Shown one piece after another: positions 9,271 through 17,245 of a stretch of 64,000 bases of DNA; position 1 is the first letter of the stretch; the number at the start of each line of letters is the position of its first letter. The notes under the pieces are model-generated. The model saw only the letters and a program-made list of their open reading frames with translations, ran no database searches and was not told the DNA's origin. The translations under genes were made by a program, and so were the position numbers. Where the stretch lies: the IMG/VR virus record IMGVR_UViG_3300010883_026915, positions 1-64,000 of that record. The stretch is one strand, 5' to 3'. This DNA is from a virus.

Positions 9271-9303
9271 CATAGATTTATAAAAAACATTTATAAATCT
9301 ATG
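9271..9303. repeat. Perfect 14-bp inverted repeat in island's main gap
   Basis: The arms CATAGATTTATAAA (9271-9284) and TTTATAAATCTATG (9290-9303) are exact complements around a five-base loop. No T-tract follows the right arm, so it is not a classical intrinsic terminator. It sits in the 78-bp gap between the glycosyltransferase block and the neuB block. The right arm contains TATAAAT (9292-9298), the core of a T4-type late promoter. It could be an operator, an RNA-stability hairpin or a processing site. Confidence 0.7.
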
Positions 9304-9341
9304 GTATCATGGTTTAATATAAAATTACAAAGAGGAAAAAA

Positions 9342-10178
9342 ATGAATACATTTGTAATAGCAGAAATTGGAATAAACCATAACGGTGATATCGAAATAGC
9401 AAAAAAGCTAATAGACGGAGCATATAAAGCAGGCTGTAATGCTGTAAAGTTTCAAAAAAGAACAATAGATATTGTCTATACACCTGAACAACTAAAGAGT
9501 GAAAGGCAGAGTCCATGGGGTTCAACACATAGAGATCAAAAAGAGGGCCTTGAGTTTGATTTCTCTGAGTATAAGGAGATTGATTTATATTGTAGGTCTT
9601 TAGGTATAGAGTGGTTTGCATCTGCCTGGGATGTTCCTAGTCAGAGATTTCTTTCTAATTTTGATATAAAATATAATAAAATAGCTTCTGCAATGCTAAC
9701 ACATAGAGATCTTTTAATGACAGTGGCAGCTGAGAAAAAGCATACTTTTATTTCTACTGGAATGAGTACTACTGATCAAATATCAAAAGCAATTAAAGTA
9801 TTTGAAAATGCTGGCTGCACTTATGAATTAATGCATTGCAATAGTGAATATCCTATGCCTGCTGAGAAAGCTAATTTAAATGTTATTAATACGCTTAGAG
9901 ATATATTTGATTGTAATGTAGGTTATAGTGGCCATGAAACATGCACAGGAATTAGCCTTGCAGCAGTTGCACTTGGTGCAACATCTATAGAAAGACATAT
10001 AACACTTGATAGATGCATGTATGGTAGTGATCAGGTAGCATCAATAGAAATAAAAAAATTAACATCTCTAGTTAGCGAGATTAGAAAGTTAGAGATTGCT
10101 CTGGGTGATGGTGTAAAAAAAGTAACTGAAAATGAAATCTCAGCAATGAAAAAGCTCAGGATTGTAGACACTCTCTGA
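9342..10178 (+). CDS. neuB: NeuB-family nonulosonate (sialic/legionaminic-type) synthase, no SAF domain
   Basis: NeuB enzymes condense phosphoenolpyruvate with a six-carbon amino sugar to make nine-carbon nonulosonic acids. This 278-residue protein shows the full TIM-barrel signature: AEIGINHNGD at 7-16, KFQKR at 36-40, STGMS at 138-142, HCNSEYPMP at 165-173, GYSGHE at 194-199 and IERHITLDR at 216-224. Typical NeuB proteins are about 340-350 residues and end with an antifreeze-like SAF domain that helps close the active site of the partner subunit. That domain is missing here, and the protein ends soon after the barrel. The start has an AGAGG Shine-Dalgarno sequence. It is the first gene after the palindrome gap and is followed directly by sugar-modifying oxidoreductases. 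Which nonulosonate it makes cannot be decided. Confidence 0.88.
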   Translation: MNTFVIAEIGINHNGDIEIAKKLIDGAYKAGCNAVKFQKRTIDIVYTPEQLKSERQSPWGSTHRDQKEGLEFDFSEYKEIDLYCRSLGIEWFASAWDVPSQRFLSNFDIKYNKIASAMLTHRDLLMTVAAEKKHTFISTGMSTTDQISKAIKVFENAGCTYELMHCNSEYPMPAEKANLNVINTLRDIFDCNVGYSGHETCTGISLAAVALGATSIERHITLDRCMYGSDQVASIEIKKLTSLVSEIRKLEIALGDGVKKVTENEISAMKKLRIVDTL

Positions 10179-10179
10179 G

Positions 10180-10899
10180 ATGATTGACAGGTTTAAAATA
10201 CTTGAAGGTAAAAATGTATTAGTAACTGGGGCAACTGGCGGAATAGGATTTTCAATTTGCAAGCTATTTTCATATTTTGGATCTAATGTTTTTGCAACTG
10301 GGAGAAATAAAGACAAGCTTAAATTACTTTCAAGAAGCATTCCAGACATAGTGACATATTGCTCTGATCTTTCTTCACTTAAATCGATTGAAGATTTAAA
10401 TAAAAAAGTATACAAAGATTCATCAGGAATTGATATACTTGTTAATAATGCAGGATTTTTTTCAATAGTCCCTATGGACAAGATTTCAAATATTGAGTAT
10501 AATAAATTTTTTAATATAAATGTAAGAGCTCCAATTCTACTTTCCAGTTTTCACTCTAGTTATATGAAAAATAAATTATGGGGAAGGATATTTAATATAG
10601 GTTCTTCATCTTGTTATAATGGAGGAAAGGATACATCACTTTACTGTTCATCAAAACACGCACTTCTAGGTTTTAGTAAATCGATATCTGATGAATTAAA
10701 AGACTATAATGTGAGAGTTGTGAATCTATCACCAAGTTCCACAAAAACAGATATGGGTAAAGTGCCACTTGTAACACCTCAAGACTATAATACTTTTATA
10801 AATCCAGATGAGATTGCAGAAATGCTAGTATTCCTATGCTGTTTTAATGATAATATGGAAGTTAGAGAGTTACTTTTAAACAGAGTAAGAGTTCAATGA
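10180..10899 (+). CDS. SDR-family oxidoreductase (1 of 3)
   Basis: A 239-residue classical short-chain dehydrogenase. The NAD(P)-binding loop is VTGATGGIGFS near 15-25, NNAG is at 89-92, and the catalytic pair is Tyr155-x-x-x-Lys159 (YCSSK) with an upstream serine run (GSSSCYNGG). The extreme C-terminus is short and lacks the usual IDGG ending. It starts two bases after the neuB stop and overlaps the VOC gene with ATGA. In this context it probably oxidises or reduces a sugar or sugar-nucleotide intermediate; substrate unknown. Confidence 0.85.
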   Translation: MIDRFKILEGKNVLVTGATGGIGFSICKLFSYFGSNVFATGRNKDKLKLLSRSIPDIVTYCSDLSSLKSIEDLNKKVYKDSSGIDILVNNAGFFSIVPMDKISNIEYNKFFNINVRAPILLSSFHSSYMKNKLWGRIFNIGSSSCYNGGKDTSLYCSSKHALLGFSKSISDELKDYNVRVVNLSPSSTKTDMGKVPLVTPQDYNTFINPDEIAEMLVFLCCFNDNMEVRELLLNRVRVQ

Positions 10900-11318
10900 G
10901 TGTAACACTTAGACATATTGGCATTGCTACTGACAAAATTAATGAATCTATTGAGTTTTATTCAAAATTCTTTAATTTTACAATTGTCAATGATAATCAT
11001 GAATCTGGAAATTTTATAAATACAATTCTTGGAAAAAAATGTGAAGTTAGAACAGTAAAAATGACTAATGGAGATTTTATGATAGAGTTTCTACATTTTA
11101 ATTCTTTTCAAAATTCTAAATTTAATATATTCACACTAGGTTGTACACATTTTGCACTAACAGTTAGTGATGTAGACAATATCTTTTCCAGGCTATCTTT
11201 GGAAAATGTAGAGTTCATTAGCAAACCAAAGTTATCAGATACAAAATGTGCAAAAGTATGCTTTTTAAAAGATCCCAATAACAATATTTTTATAGAACTG
11301 GTCGAAGAAATCATATAG
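10896..11318 (+). CDS. VOC/glyoxalase-fold protein
   Basis: A 140-residue vicinal-oxygen-chelate protein. RHIGIATDKINESIEFYSK near 6-24 and THFALTVSDVDNIFSRL near 83-99 start the two beta-alpha-beta-beta-beta modules, and FLKDPNNNIFIELVEE near 122-137 is the classical ending with the metal-ligand glutamate. The His near residue 7, His near 84 and Glu near 134 are plausible metal ligands. VOC proteins include epimerases, isomerases and lyases, and several occur in sugar clusters. Its coupling to an SDR (ATGA overlap) and to a sugar-isomerase-like gene suggests work on the same intermediate; the reaction is unknown. Confidence 0.8.
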   Translation: MSVTLRHIGIATDKINESIEFYSKFFNFTIVNDNHESGNFINTILGKKCEVRTVKMTNGDFMIEFLHFNSFQNSKFNIFTLGCTHFALTVSDVDNIFSRLSLENVEFISKPKLSDTKCAKVCFLKDPNNNIFIELVEEII

Positions 11319-11319
11319 C

Positions 11320-12099
11320 ATGAAATTAGGAATAATTCAAGGAAGATTATCACAGCCAGTTCATGGTCATCAAACAACACCTGAAAATTGGCAAAAAGAA
11401 TTTGATATTTTAAAAAAGCTAGGACTGAACCACATAGAGTGGAATATTGACAATAATAAACTTTTTAAAAACCCAATTTTGATATCAGATATAGATTTAA
11501 AAATAATAGAAAAAATTTCCTCTATATGTTTTGATAATTTAGTTACAGATAGAGTATATGATGAAGATTTTTTAAATTTAAACTTGACTAACATTGTTGA
11601 ATTGCTATATACAAAAAATATTTTATCTATAACAATACCATTAGTTGAATCAGCTACTATAAAAAATAGCTCAGATGTATCAAAAATAAGGGCGGCTCTT
11701 GACAATATTTTTGAAAAGTATCCAGAGCTAATAGTCAATATTGAATCTGATGCAAGAATATCTCTTGTATCAGAAGTGCTAGGTTCAAATAAAAATATCA
11801 GATTTACATATGATACTGGTAATATTACAGCATCAAATTTTAATCATGAGAGATACATTGATGCTATTTTTGATAAAATAAATAATATTCATCTTAAAGA
11901 TAGAGTTTATAATCATGGTCCTTCTGTACAATACGGTATGGGAGATACAGATTTTGATGCTATCTTTTCTCAACTTTCAGAATTAAAATATAATAATCTT
12001 TTTACCTTGCAAATGATAAGAGGTGAGACGGGAAAAGAGATGGAATATATTACTGACTTATCTAAAATTTTTAGGAGATTACATGAAAAATATTTTTAG
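11320..12099 (+). CDS. Sugar phosphate isomerase/epimerase-like TIM barrel
   Basis: A 259-residue protein of the xylose-isomerase-like / AP-endonuclease-2 superfamily. The N-terminus MKLGIIQGRLSQP and the pattern FDILKKLGLNHIEWN match the first barrel strands, and VNIESDAR, FTYDTGN and IHLKDR (about 190-195) match the metal-binding strand ends. These enzymes interconvert keto and aldo sugars or epimerise them with a divalent metal. It abuts the VOC gene and overlaps the next SDR by 17 bases. Similar TIM-barrel genes accompany NeuB genes in bacterial flagellar and surface glycan clusters. The exact sugar is unknown. Confidence 0.8.
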   Translation: MKLGIIQGRLSQPVHGHQTTPENWQKEFDILKKLGLNHIEWNIDNNKLFKNPILISDIDLKIIEKISSICFDNLVTDRVYDEDFLNLNLTNIVELLYTKNILSITIPLVESATIKNSSDVSKIRAALDNIFEKYPELIVNIESDARISLVSEVLGSNKNIRFTYDTGNITASNFNHERYIDAIFDKINNIHLKDRVYNHGPSVQYGMGDTDFDAIFSQLSELKYNNLFTLQMIRGETGKEMEYITDLSKIFRRLHEKYF

Positions 12100-12901
12100 T
12101 CTAACAGGAAAGGTTGCACTAATAACTGGTGCAGGAGGGCTTCTCGGTCCTAAGCATGCAGAAGCAATACTTGATTATGGCGGAAAGGTAATTTTGACTG
12201 ATCATCATGCTGATCGAGTTAAGGAGAAGGAAGACCAGCTAAATCAAAAATATGGCGAAGGCTCTGCAATTTCATATCACATGGATGTAACAGACCCACA
12301 TTCAGTTAGCACAATTGTTAATCTAGTTGATAGAATAGACATTCTCATTAATAATGCTGCAAAAGATCCCAAAGTGAAAAAAGGCGAAAGTCTAACACCT
12401 TCTAGTAGATTTGAAACAATGACACCAGAATACTGGAATCAAGGTATTGATGCAGCTCTTAACGGAACCTTTTATTGTTCTCAGGCAGTTGCAAATAAAA
12501 TGATATCACAAAGAATAGAAGGTGTGATTCTTAATATAGCTTCTGATCTAGGTGTAATAGCACCCGATCAGAGAATATACAGAAAGCCAGATACACCTGA
12601 AGATATGCAAAATGTAAAGCCGATAACATACTCTGCAGCAAAATGGGCAATTGTAGGAATGACAAAGTACATGGGAGTATATTTCGCTAAGCAGGGAATA
12701 AGAGTCAACTGCCTAAGCCCAACTGGTGTTTATAATGATCATCCGGAAGAATTTGTTAAAAAGTTATCAAATATTATTCCAATGGGAAGAATGGCAGATA
12801 TTAATGAGTACAAAGGAGCAATAGTATTTCTATGCTCAGATGCTAGCTCTTATATGACTGGTGAAAATATGGTTATTGATGGAGGAAAAACAGTATGGTA
12901 G
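12083..12901 (+). CDS. SDR-family oxidoreductase, PtmA-like (2 of 3)
   Basis: A 272-residue short-chain dehydrogenase. ITGAGGLLGPKHA near 14-26 is an unusual cofactor loop that closely recalls PtmA-type SDRs of flagellin glycosylation loci. INNAAKD near 90-96, Tyr183-x-x-x-Lys187 (YSAAK) and the final GENMVIDGGKTVW are standard. An upstream in-frame ATG at 12023 lies well inside the previous gene. The ATG at 12083 has AGGAG seven bases before it and begins directly at the SDR fold. PtmA-family proteins are known from the amino-sugar supply for legionaminic acid, which fits the nearby NeuB; this assignment is by motif resemblance only. Confidence 0.85.
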   Translation: MKNIFSLTGKVALITGAGGLLGPKHAEAILDYGGKVILTDHHADRVKEKEDQLNQKYGEGSAISYHMDVTDPHSVSTIVNLVDRIDILINNAAKDPKVKKGESLTPSSRFETMTPEYWNQGIDAALNGTFYCSQAVANKMISQRIEGVILNIASDLGVIAPDQRIYRKPDTPEDMQNVKPITYSAAKWAIVGMTKYMGVYFAKQGIRVNCLSPTGVYNDHPEEFVKKLSNIIPMGRMADINEYKGAIVFLCSDASSYMTGENMVIDGGKTVW

Positions 12902-13266
12902 ATAAATCAAAACTTCACAGTCCTATCAAATTTGTTAAAAAGGGCTGGGGCTATGAAAAATGGATTGTTAATAAGTCACTTTATTGCGGAAAGCTTTTAT
13001 TTTTCATTTCAGGAAAAAAGTGCTCATGGCACTATCATGTTAATAAAGATGAAGTATTCTATTTACAATCAGGAAGAATGATAGTGCGATATTCAGATGA
13101 GGACTCGCTAGAGACAGCAGAAGAAATTATGCTGGAGCCTGGCATGAATTTCTACATCTATCCTGGATTGAGACATCAAATGGAAGCCCTTGAAAATTCT
13201 GAGCTCTATGAATTTTCAACAGAACACTTTGATGAAGATAGTCATAGAGTTGTAAAAGGCGACTAG
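12895..13266 (+). CDS. Cupin-domain protein
   Basis: A single-domain cupin of 123 residues. CSWHYHVNKDEVFYLQSGRMIV near 45-66 carries the metal-binding HxH...E motif, and a GMNFYIYPGLRHQMEA segment near 88-103 carries the second-motif His. The opening GWGYEKWIVN resembles cupins that follow sugar-phosphate isomerases or nucleotidyltransferases. GGAGG lies about ten bases upstream of the ATG, inside the end of the SDR gene, and the genes overlap by seven bases. Its job may be sugar isomerisation or substrate binding; no specific reaction can be read from it. Confidence 0.82.
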   Translation: MVDKSKLHSPIKFVKKGWGYEKWIVNKSLYCGKLLFFISGKKCSWHYHVNKDEVFYLQSGRMIVRYSDEDSLETAEEIMLEPGMNFYIYPGLRHQMEALENSELYEFSTEHFDEDSHRVVKGD

Positions 13267-13968
13267 ATGAAAGATATAAAAGATATATGCTTTATAATAC
13301 AGGCAAGACTTAGCTCTGAAAGAGTCCCTAGAAAGATGATGAAACCTTTTGGAGAAACAACACTTGTCGATATAGCATGTAAAAAAATAAATAAATCAAA
13401 AATAATACCGAGAGAAAATTTCTTTTTCTCTGCATATGATAAAGAGATAAAAGATGTAGTAGAAAAAAATAATTTACAAATATTTCATAGAAGCAAAGCT
13501 TCTGCATTTTCTGAAGGACCGATGCAAGAAGTTATGGAATATCATGATAAGCTAAATTTCAAATATTCTGTAGTGATTAGTGCATGCTGCCCAATGCTCT
13601 CTATAGAGTCTATTGATAGTTTTGTTAGGCACTATGTAGATTCTCCGCACGACGGTTTGTTTGCCGTAGTAGAAAAGAAAAATTATTTCTGGGATAGTAG
13701 AATGGAAATGATAACTGAGTGGCCAGATTGTGATGTTCTTAATACAAAAAAAGTAGGAGTAACATATGAGGCAGCACACTGCTTGTATGCTGGGAAAATG
13801 GATACCATAAGATCAGGAATATGGATGGCACCTGTGCCATTTAGTAAAAACAAGCCAGAGCTTTTTGCTATTCCAGAAGATGAAACATTTGATATTGATT
13901 ATAATTGGCAATTTAAAGTTGCAGAATCAATTTATTTAAATGGAATCAAGGATAGCTTTTGTGAATAG
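13267..13968 (+). CDS. SpsF/NeuA-type cytidylyltransferase
   Basis: A 233-residue nucleotidyltransferase with the opening FIIQARLSSERVPRKMMKPFG near 9-29, which matches the P-loop-like substrate motif of the acylneuraminate cytidylyltransferase/SpsF family. SACCPMLSIESIDSFV near 99-114 and FDIDYNWQFKVAE near 211-223 match the later motifs of the fold. Such enzymes usually activate sugars to CMP derivatives. A second, NeuA-like cytidylyltransferase lies at 16100, so the island holds two; they may serve two different acidic sugars. The gene directly follows the cupin stop. Confidence 0.8.
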   Translation: MKDIKDICFIIQARLSSERVPRKMMKPFGETTLVDIACKKINKSKIIPRENFFFSAYDKEIKDVVEKNNLQIFHRSKASAFSEGPMQEVMEYHDKLNFKYSVVISACCPMLSIESIDSFVRHYVDSPHDGLFAVVEKKNYFWDSRMEMITEWPDCDVLNTKKVGVTYEAAHCLYAGKMDTIRSGIWMAPVPFSKNKPELFAIPEDETFDIDYNWQFKVAESIYLNGIKDSFCE

Positions 13969-14710
13969 TTTTAAAGATATGAAAGGCTGCTTTAGCGACA
14001 AGAAAGCTCTTATCATTGGAAATGGACCATCACTAGACAATATAGATTTTGATCTATTAAAAGGAGATGACAATATTGTAACTTTTTCTACAAACCAGAT
14101 TGCAGATATTTGTAAAAAAAATATATGGTTTCCAGATTTTTATACTTCTTTTTTCTGTGGACCATTGAGAGGAAGATCATATTCTTTCTCTGATGGAACT
14201 TTAATAAACTACAACGGATCATATGAAAAAGCACTAGAAGCACAAGAGGATATAAAATACATAGTAGAAAATGAAAAAACTACTTGCTTTATTCATGAGT
14301 GGTATCATAAATTTATTTCCAAATCAAATAATACAAGATTTATAAAGCCGCAACTTTGGAATAGACATACACATTTCCCAGAGAATGGATTCGAAAAATT
14401 TAAGATACCTGATAATTTTCTATGGCATAATGCAACAACCCCGCTATTTCAATTATGTTTCTTTTTTGGATTTAAAAAAATTGCTATAATAGGCCAGGAT
14501 GGATATAAAATAGATAGGGAGAATCATTTTTCTAACTATAGAGGTAATGAAGGTACAAATTTTGAACGTGCAAATAGCTCAATAAACTTACTTCACAATG
14601 CTGTCTACTTTTATGCACAAAAAAATAAAATTGATACATTCAACTTGTCAAACATTTCTATATTAAACCAGCATACTAATATTGACCTAGAAAAGTTCGC
14701 AAGTCTATAA
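13961..14710 (+). CDS. DUF115/MptE-like protein, possible glycan transferase
   Basis: A roughly 250-residue protein whose KALIIGNGPSLDNIDFDLL near 17-35 is the signature of the DUF115 / 6-hydroxymethylpterin-pyrophosphokinase MptE-like family. Relatives in flagellar glycosylation loci (Maf/PseE type) are thought to transfer nonulosonic acids to proteins. ATTPLFQLCFFFGFKKIAII and GQDGY near 160-190 are also typical of sialyltransferase-like folds. Three starts are possible: ATG 13940, GTG 13961 and ATG 13979. I chose GTG 13961 because AAGGA at 13948-13952 is well spaced and the codon overlaps the upstream stop. Whether this copy transfers a sugar is not proven. Confidence 0.72.
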   Translation: MNSFKDMKGCFSDKKALIIGNGPSLDNIDFDLLKGDDNIVTFSTNQIADICKKNIWFPDFYTSFFCGPLRGRSYSFSDGTLINYNGSYEKALEAQEDIKYIVENEKTTCFIHEWYHKFISKSNNTRFIKPQLWNRHTHFPENGFEKFKIPDNFLWHNATTPLFQLCFFFGFKKIAIIGQDGYKIDRENHFSNYRGNEGTNFERANSSINLLHNAVYFYAQKNKIDTFNLSNISILNQHTNIDLEKFASL

Positions 14711-14732
14711 GAATAAAGGAGTTATAGGATAA

Positions 14733-15503
14733 ATGTTTAATAGAAATATTTTTCAAGAAATAGATCTTGATAAAGACTACAGAAGTATTATTGAAGGAAA
14801 GACTATTGCAATAGTTGGACCAGCAAGCTATTTAGAGAAATCCAAGCTTGGAAATGAAATAGATAGCCATGATTTAGTAATAAGGATAAACAGGGGTTGC
14901 GAGTTAATAGGTAAATATTCTGAAGATATAGGTGTAAAAACAGATGTACTTTACTCATGCCTAATAGAGAAACCTGAGAATGCAGGAAAGATAGACATAG
15001 ATGCTTTAAAAGAAGACTACGGTATAAAGTATTTATGCACAACACCCCCACCGCAGCAAGACGGTACATCACTTGTTACAGATATACATCCTATGATAGA
15101 TAGAGATAAGTTTAATAAAATTTCAAAATCTATCCCGACAAGAATAGTTGATCATATATTCTGGAGCTCAATTGCTAGAGAGATAAAATCTAGGCCTACT
15201 ACTGGGTATGTTGCAATATTTGACCAAATGAGATTTAATCCTGCAAGTATTTCTGTATATGGCTATAGCTTTTATCTAACAGGAATTTTAAAAGGATATA
15301 AAGATGGAATAGTTGGAACTACAGAGTCTGAATTGTGTGAAAAGTCATTTAAGTCTCAGAGGCACAATCAGGAAAACATGTGGTTATATGCAAAAAAACA
15401 ACTTCTAAAAAACCCAAATGTAAATTTAGATTTAAATCTTTATAATATCCTTAGTATGAAAACTTTTGATAAAAATAATGATATTATAAGCGGTATAATA
15501 TAA
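14733..15503 (+). CDS. GT29 (sialyltransferase)-like glycosyltransferase
   Basis: A 256-residue protein with the opening IAIVGPASYLEKSKLGNEID near 26-45 and HDLVIRINRGCELIGKYSEDIG near 46-67. These correspond to the nucleotide-binding and asparagine-containing motifs of the GT29 sialyltransferase family, including the G-x-x-x-x-L...D-V-I-R-x-N pattern. RPTTGYVAIFDQM near 158-170 resembles the small sialylmotif, and ISVYGYSFYLTG follows. GT29 enzymes transfer CMP-activated sialic-type sugars. NeuB and NeuA homologues nearby make this donor plausible. AAGGAG and AGGAT lie upstream of the ATG. The length is near the minimal catalytic fold and no membrane anchor is seen, so it should be cytoplasmic. 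Confidence 0.75.
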   Translation: MFNRNIFQEIDLDKDYRSIIEGKTIAIVGPASYLEKSKLGNEIDSHDLVIRINRGCELIGKYSEDIGVKTDVLYSCLIEKPENAGKIDIDALKEDYGIKYLCTTPPPQQDGTSLVTDIHPMIDRDKFNKISKSIPTRIVDHIFWSSIAREIKSRPTTGYVAIFDQMRFNPASISVYGYSFYLTGILKGYKDGIVGTTESELCEKSFKSQRHNQENMWLYAKKQLLKNPNVNLDLNLYNILSMKTFDKNNDIISGII

Positions 15504-15519
15504 ACTAAAAGGATTTATT

Positions 15520-16125
15520 ATGAATATGAAAATTAATTTTGAAAATATAGAAAAGAGATGTTTTGATGCAATTGCTTCTAGTGAGTATAAAGAGCTAGTA
15601 TTAAAAGTTTCAAAGGCAAAGAGAATCTTTTTGCTTGGAAATGGTGGTCTGCACTTTGTAGCTAGCCACATGGCAACAGATCTTTCAAGATTAATACCCG
15701 ATAAATCTGTATATTCTTTTGATAGTGTTGGGTTTATTACTTCAAATGCAAATGATCATGGATTTGAACAACTTTTTGTCAGGTGGCTGGAGACAATAGC
15801 ATCTATTGAAAATCCGGAAGAGTGCCTTGTAATAGGAATGTCATGTTCTGGAAATTCTTCAAATGTTATTAATGCTCTTCATTGGGCAAGTGATAGAAGC
15901 ATAGATACATTTATGGTATCTGGGCAGAAGTCAGATATACTTAGACAGTGTGTCTCTGAAATGAGTTTTGAATGTGAGTATTTTCACACAGTAGAAGTCA
16001 TGTGTATGATTATATTTTATGATCTCATTCATCAGACAGATAACAAGTGTCCATCAATAAGAGGCGAAAAAGCTAGACTTAAAGATTCATCATTACGAGG
16101 TGCAATTGAGTCAAAAGAAGAGTAG
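15520..16125 (+). CDS. gmhA: SIS-domain phosphoheptose isomerase-like protein (copy 1)
   Basis: A 201-residue SIS protein similar to GmhA, which isomerises sedoheptulose 7-phosphate to D-glycero-D-manno-heptose 7-phosphate. IFLLGNGGLHFVASHMATDL near 35-54 is the phosphate-binding loop, SFDSVGFITSNANDHGFE near 69-86 the substrate loop, and CLVIGMSCSGNSSNVINAL near 103-121 the SIS core. AAGGA lies six bases before the ATG. A shorter second SIS gene is at 21967. The C-terminal region (RGEKARLKDSSLRG) extends past the fold. Heptose or another ketose phosphate may be the true substrate. Confidence 0.8.
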   Translation: MNMKINFENIEKRCFDAIASSEYKELVLKVSKAKRIFLLGNGGLHFVASHMATDLSRLIPDKSVYSFDSVGFITSNANDHGFEQLFVRWLETIASIENPEECLVIGMSCSGNSSNVINALHWASDRSIDTFMVSGQKSDILRQCVSEMSFECEYFHTVEVMCMIIFYDLIHQTDNKCPSIRGEKARLKDSSLRGAIESKEE

Positions 16126-17245
16126 TATAGAAAAAGTTATAATGATACCAGCTCGTGCCGGTAGCAAGAGAATTAAGAAAAAAAACATTAGGCTTCTTAG
16201 TGGCAAGCCGCTTATATCATATGCTATTAAGGCTTCCCTAGAGACAGGGCTTAAGGTTTATGTAAATTCTGACTGTGAAGTTATTCTAAAGCTAGCTGCG
16301 GATATGGGATGTATACCGTATAGAAGAGATGACTCACTATGCACAGACTTTTCTACAAATGATGAGTTTATGAATGACTTTATAGATAATATAAAATCAG
16401 AGTATGTTTTACAGATTCTTCCAACGTCGCCGTTTATAACAAGAGATGAAATATTAAATTTTTCAAAAGAGATGAATAATTTTGATACACTTATTTCAGT
16501 TAAGGATGCACAGATTGGATGTGTATATAATAGTAACCCTGTAAACTTTGACAAAACTAAGCAAAACCCGCCTTCACAGGAAATAGAGCCAGTAAAGATA
16601 TATGCAACGTCTTTAATGGGATGGAAATGTTCAACATTTAAAGATAATATGTCAATGTTTGGTTGTGCATATCATGGCGGAAGTAAAAATACTGGATATT
16701 TTACACTTACAGGATGGTCTACTGTAGATATAGATAATGAGTCTGATTTTATGATTGCTGAGTCTATAGCACAGATGATACCATTTGAAAAATTATACAA
16801 GCCATCATATCATGAACCAGAAACTTATTCTGACGATTTTGTTCCAAGGGTTTTAAAACAAGACGGAATACATGATGGAAATCCATCAACACCAAATAAA
16901 AACATAATATCAGTTACAAATCTTATGAATAGTGGAGTTGATAAAAGTGCATGGTATCATACCCTTGTAGATACTGAGAATAATTCATGTACTCTAATAA
17001 ACCAGATGCCTGGTGAGGGAAATAGACGTCATTACCATGCAAAATGGAATGAGTGGTGGTATATTCTTAGGGGAGAGTGGAAATTTGAAATAGGCGACGA
17101 TATTCACAAAGTAAAATCTGGTGATCTTGTTTTTATAGAAAAGGGCCACCGCCATAAAATAACTGCAGCTGGAGATAAAATTGCATCAAGGCTTGCTGTA
17201 TCCAGATATGATGTAGAGCACATATATAGAAAAGATGAAATATGA
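16100..17245 (+). CDS. neuA: NeuA-type CMP-nonulosonate synthetase fused to a cupin domain
   Basis: A 381-residue two-domain protein. Residues about 12-235 are an acylneuraminate cytidylyltransferase: IPARAGSKRIKKKNIR at 16-31 is the CTP-binding motif, followed by VNSDCEVI, LQILPTSPF and the late WSTVDIDNESDFMIAE segment. NeuA alone is usually about 220-230 residues. The last 120 or so residues form a cupin with MPGEGNRRHYHAKWNEWWY and GHRHKI metal-binding motifs. The cupin could process the sugar before or after activation. GTG 16100 keeps the first beta strand; an internal ATG at 16142 would delete part of it. It overlaps the SIS gene by 26 bases and the next SDR by ATGA. Confidence 0.85.
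   Translation: MQLSQKKSSIEKVIMIPARAGSKRIKKKNIRLLSGKPLISYAIKASLETGLKVYVNSDCEVILKLAADMGCIPYRRDDSLCTDFSTNDEFMNDFIDNIKSEYVLQILPTSPFITRDEILNFSKEMNNFDTLISVKDAQIGCVYNSNPVNFDKTKQNPPSQEIEPVKIYATSLMGWKCSTFKDNMSMFGCAYHGGSKNTGYFTLTGWSTVDIDNESDFMIAESIAQMIPFEKLYKPSYHEPETYSDDFVPRVLKQDGIHDGNPSTPNKNIISVTNLMNSGVDKSAWYHTLVDTENNSCTLINQMPGEGNRRHYHAKWNEWWYILRGEWKFEIGDDIHKVKSGDLVFIEKGHRHKITAAGDKIASRLAVSRYDVEHIYRKDEI

Noticed and set aside
9271-9303. Reading the palindrome as an intrinsic terminator
   Set aside because: The stem is AT-rich and no T-tract follows, so I listed it as an inverted repeat of unknown role.
12023-12082. Upstream ATG for the PtmA-like SDR
   Set aside because: The extra 20 residues are not SDR-like and lie inside the TIM-barrel gene; AGGAG clearly serves the ATG at 12083.
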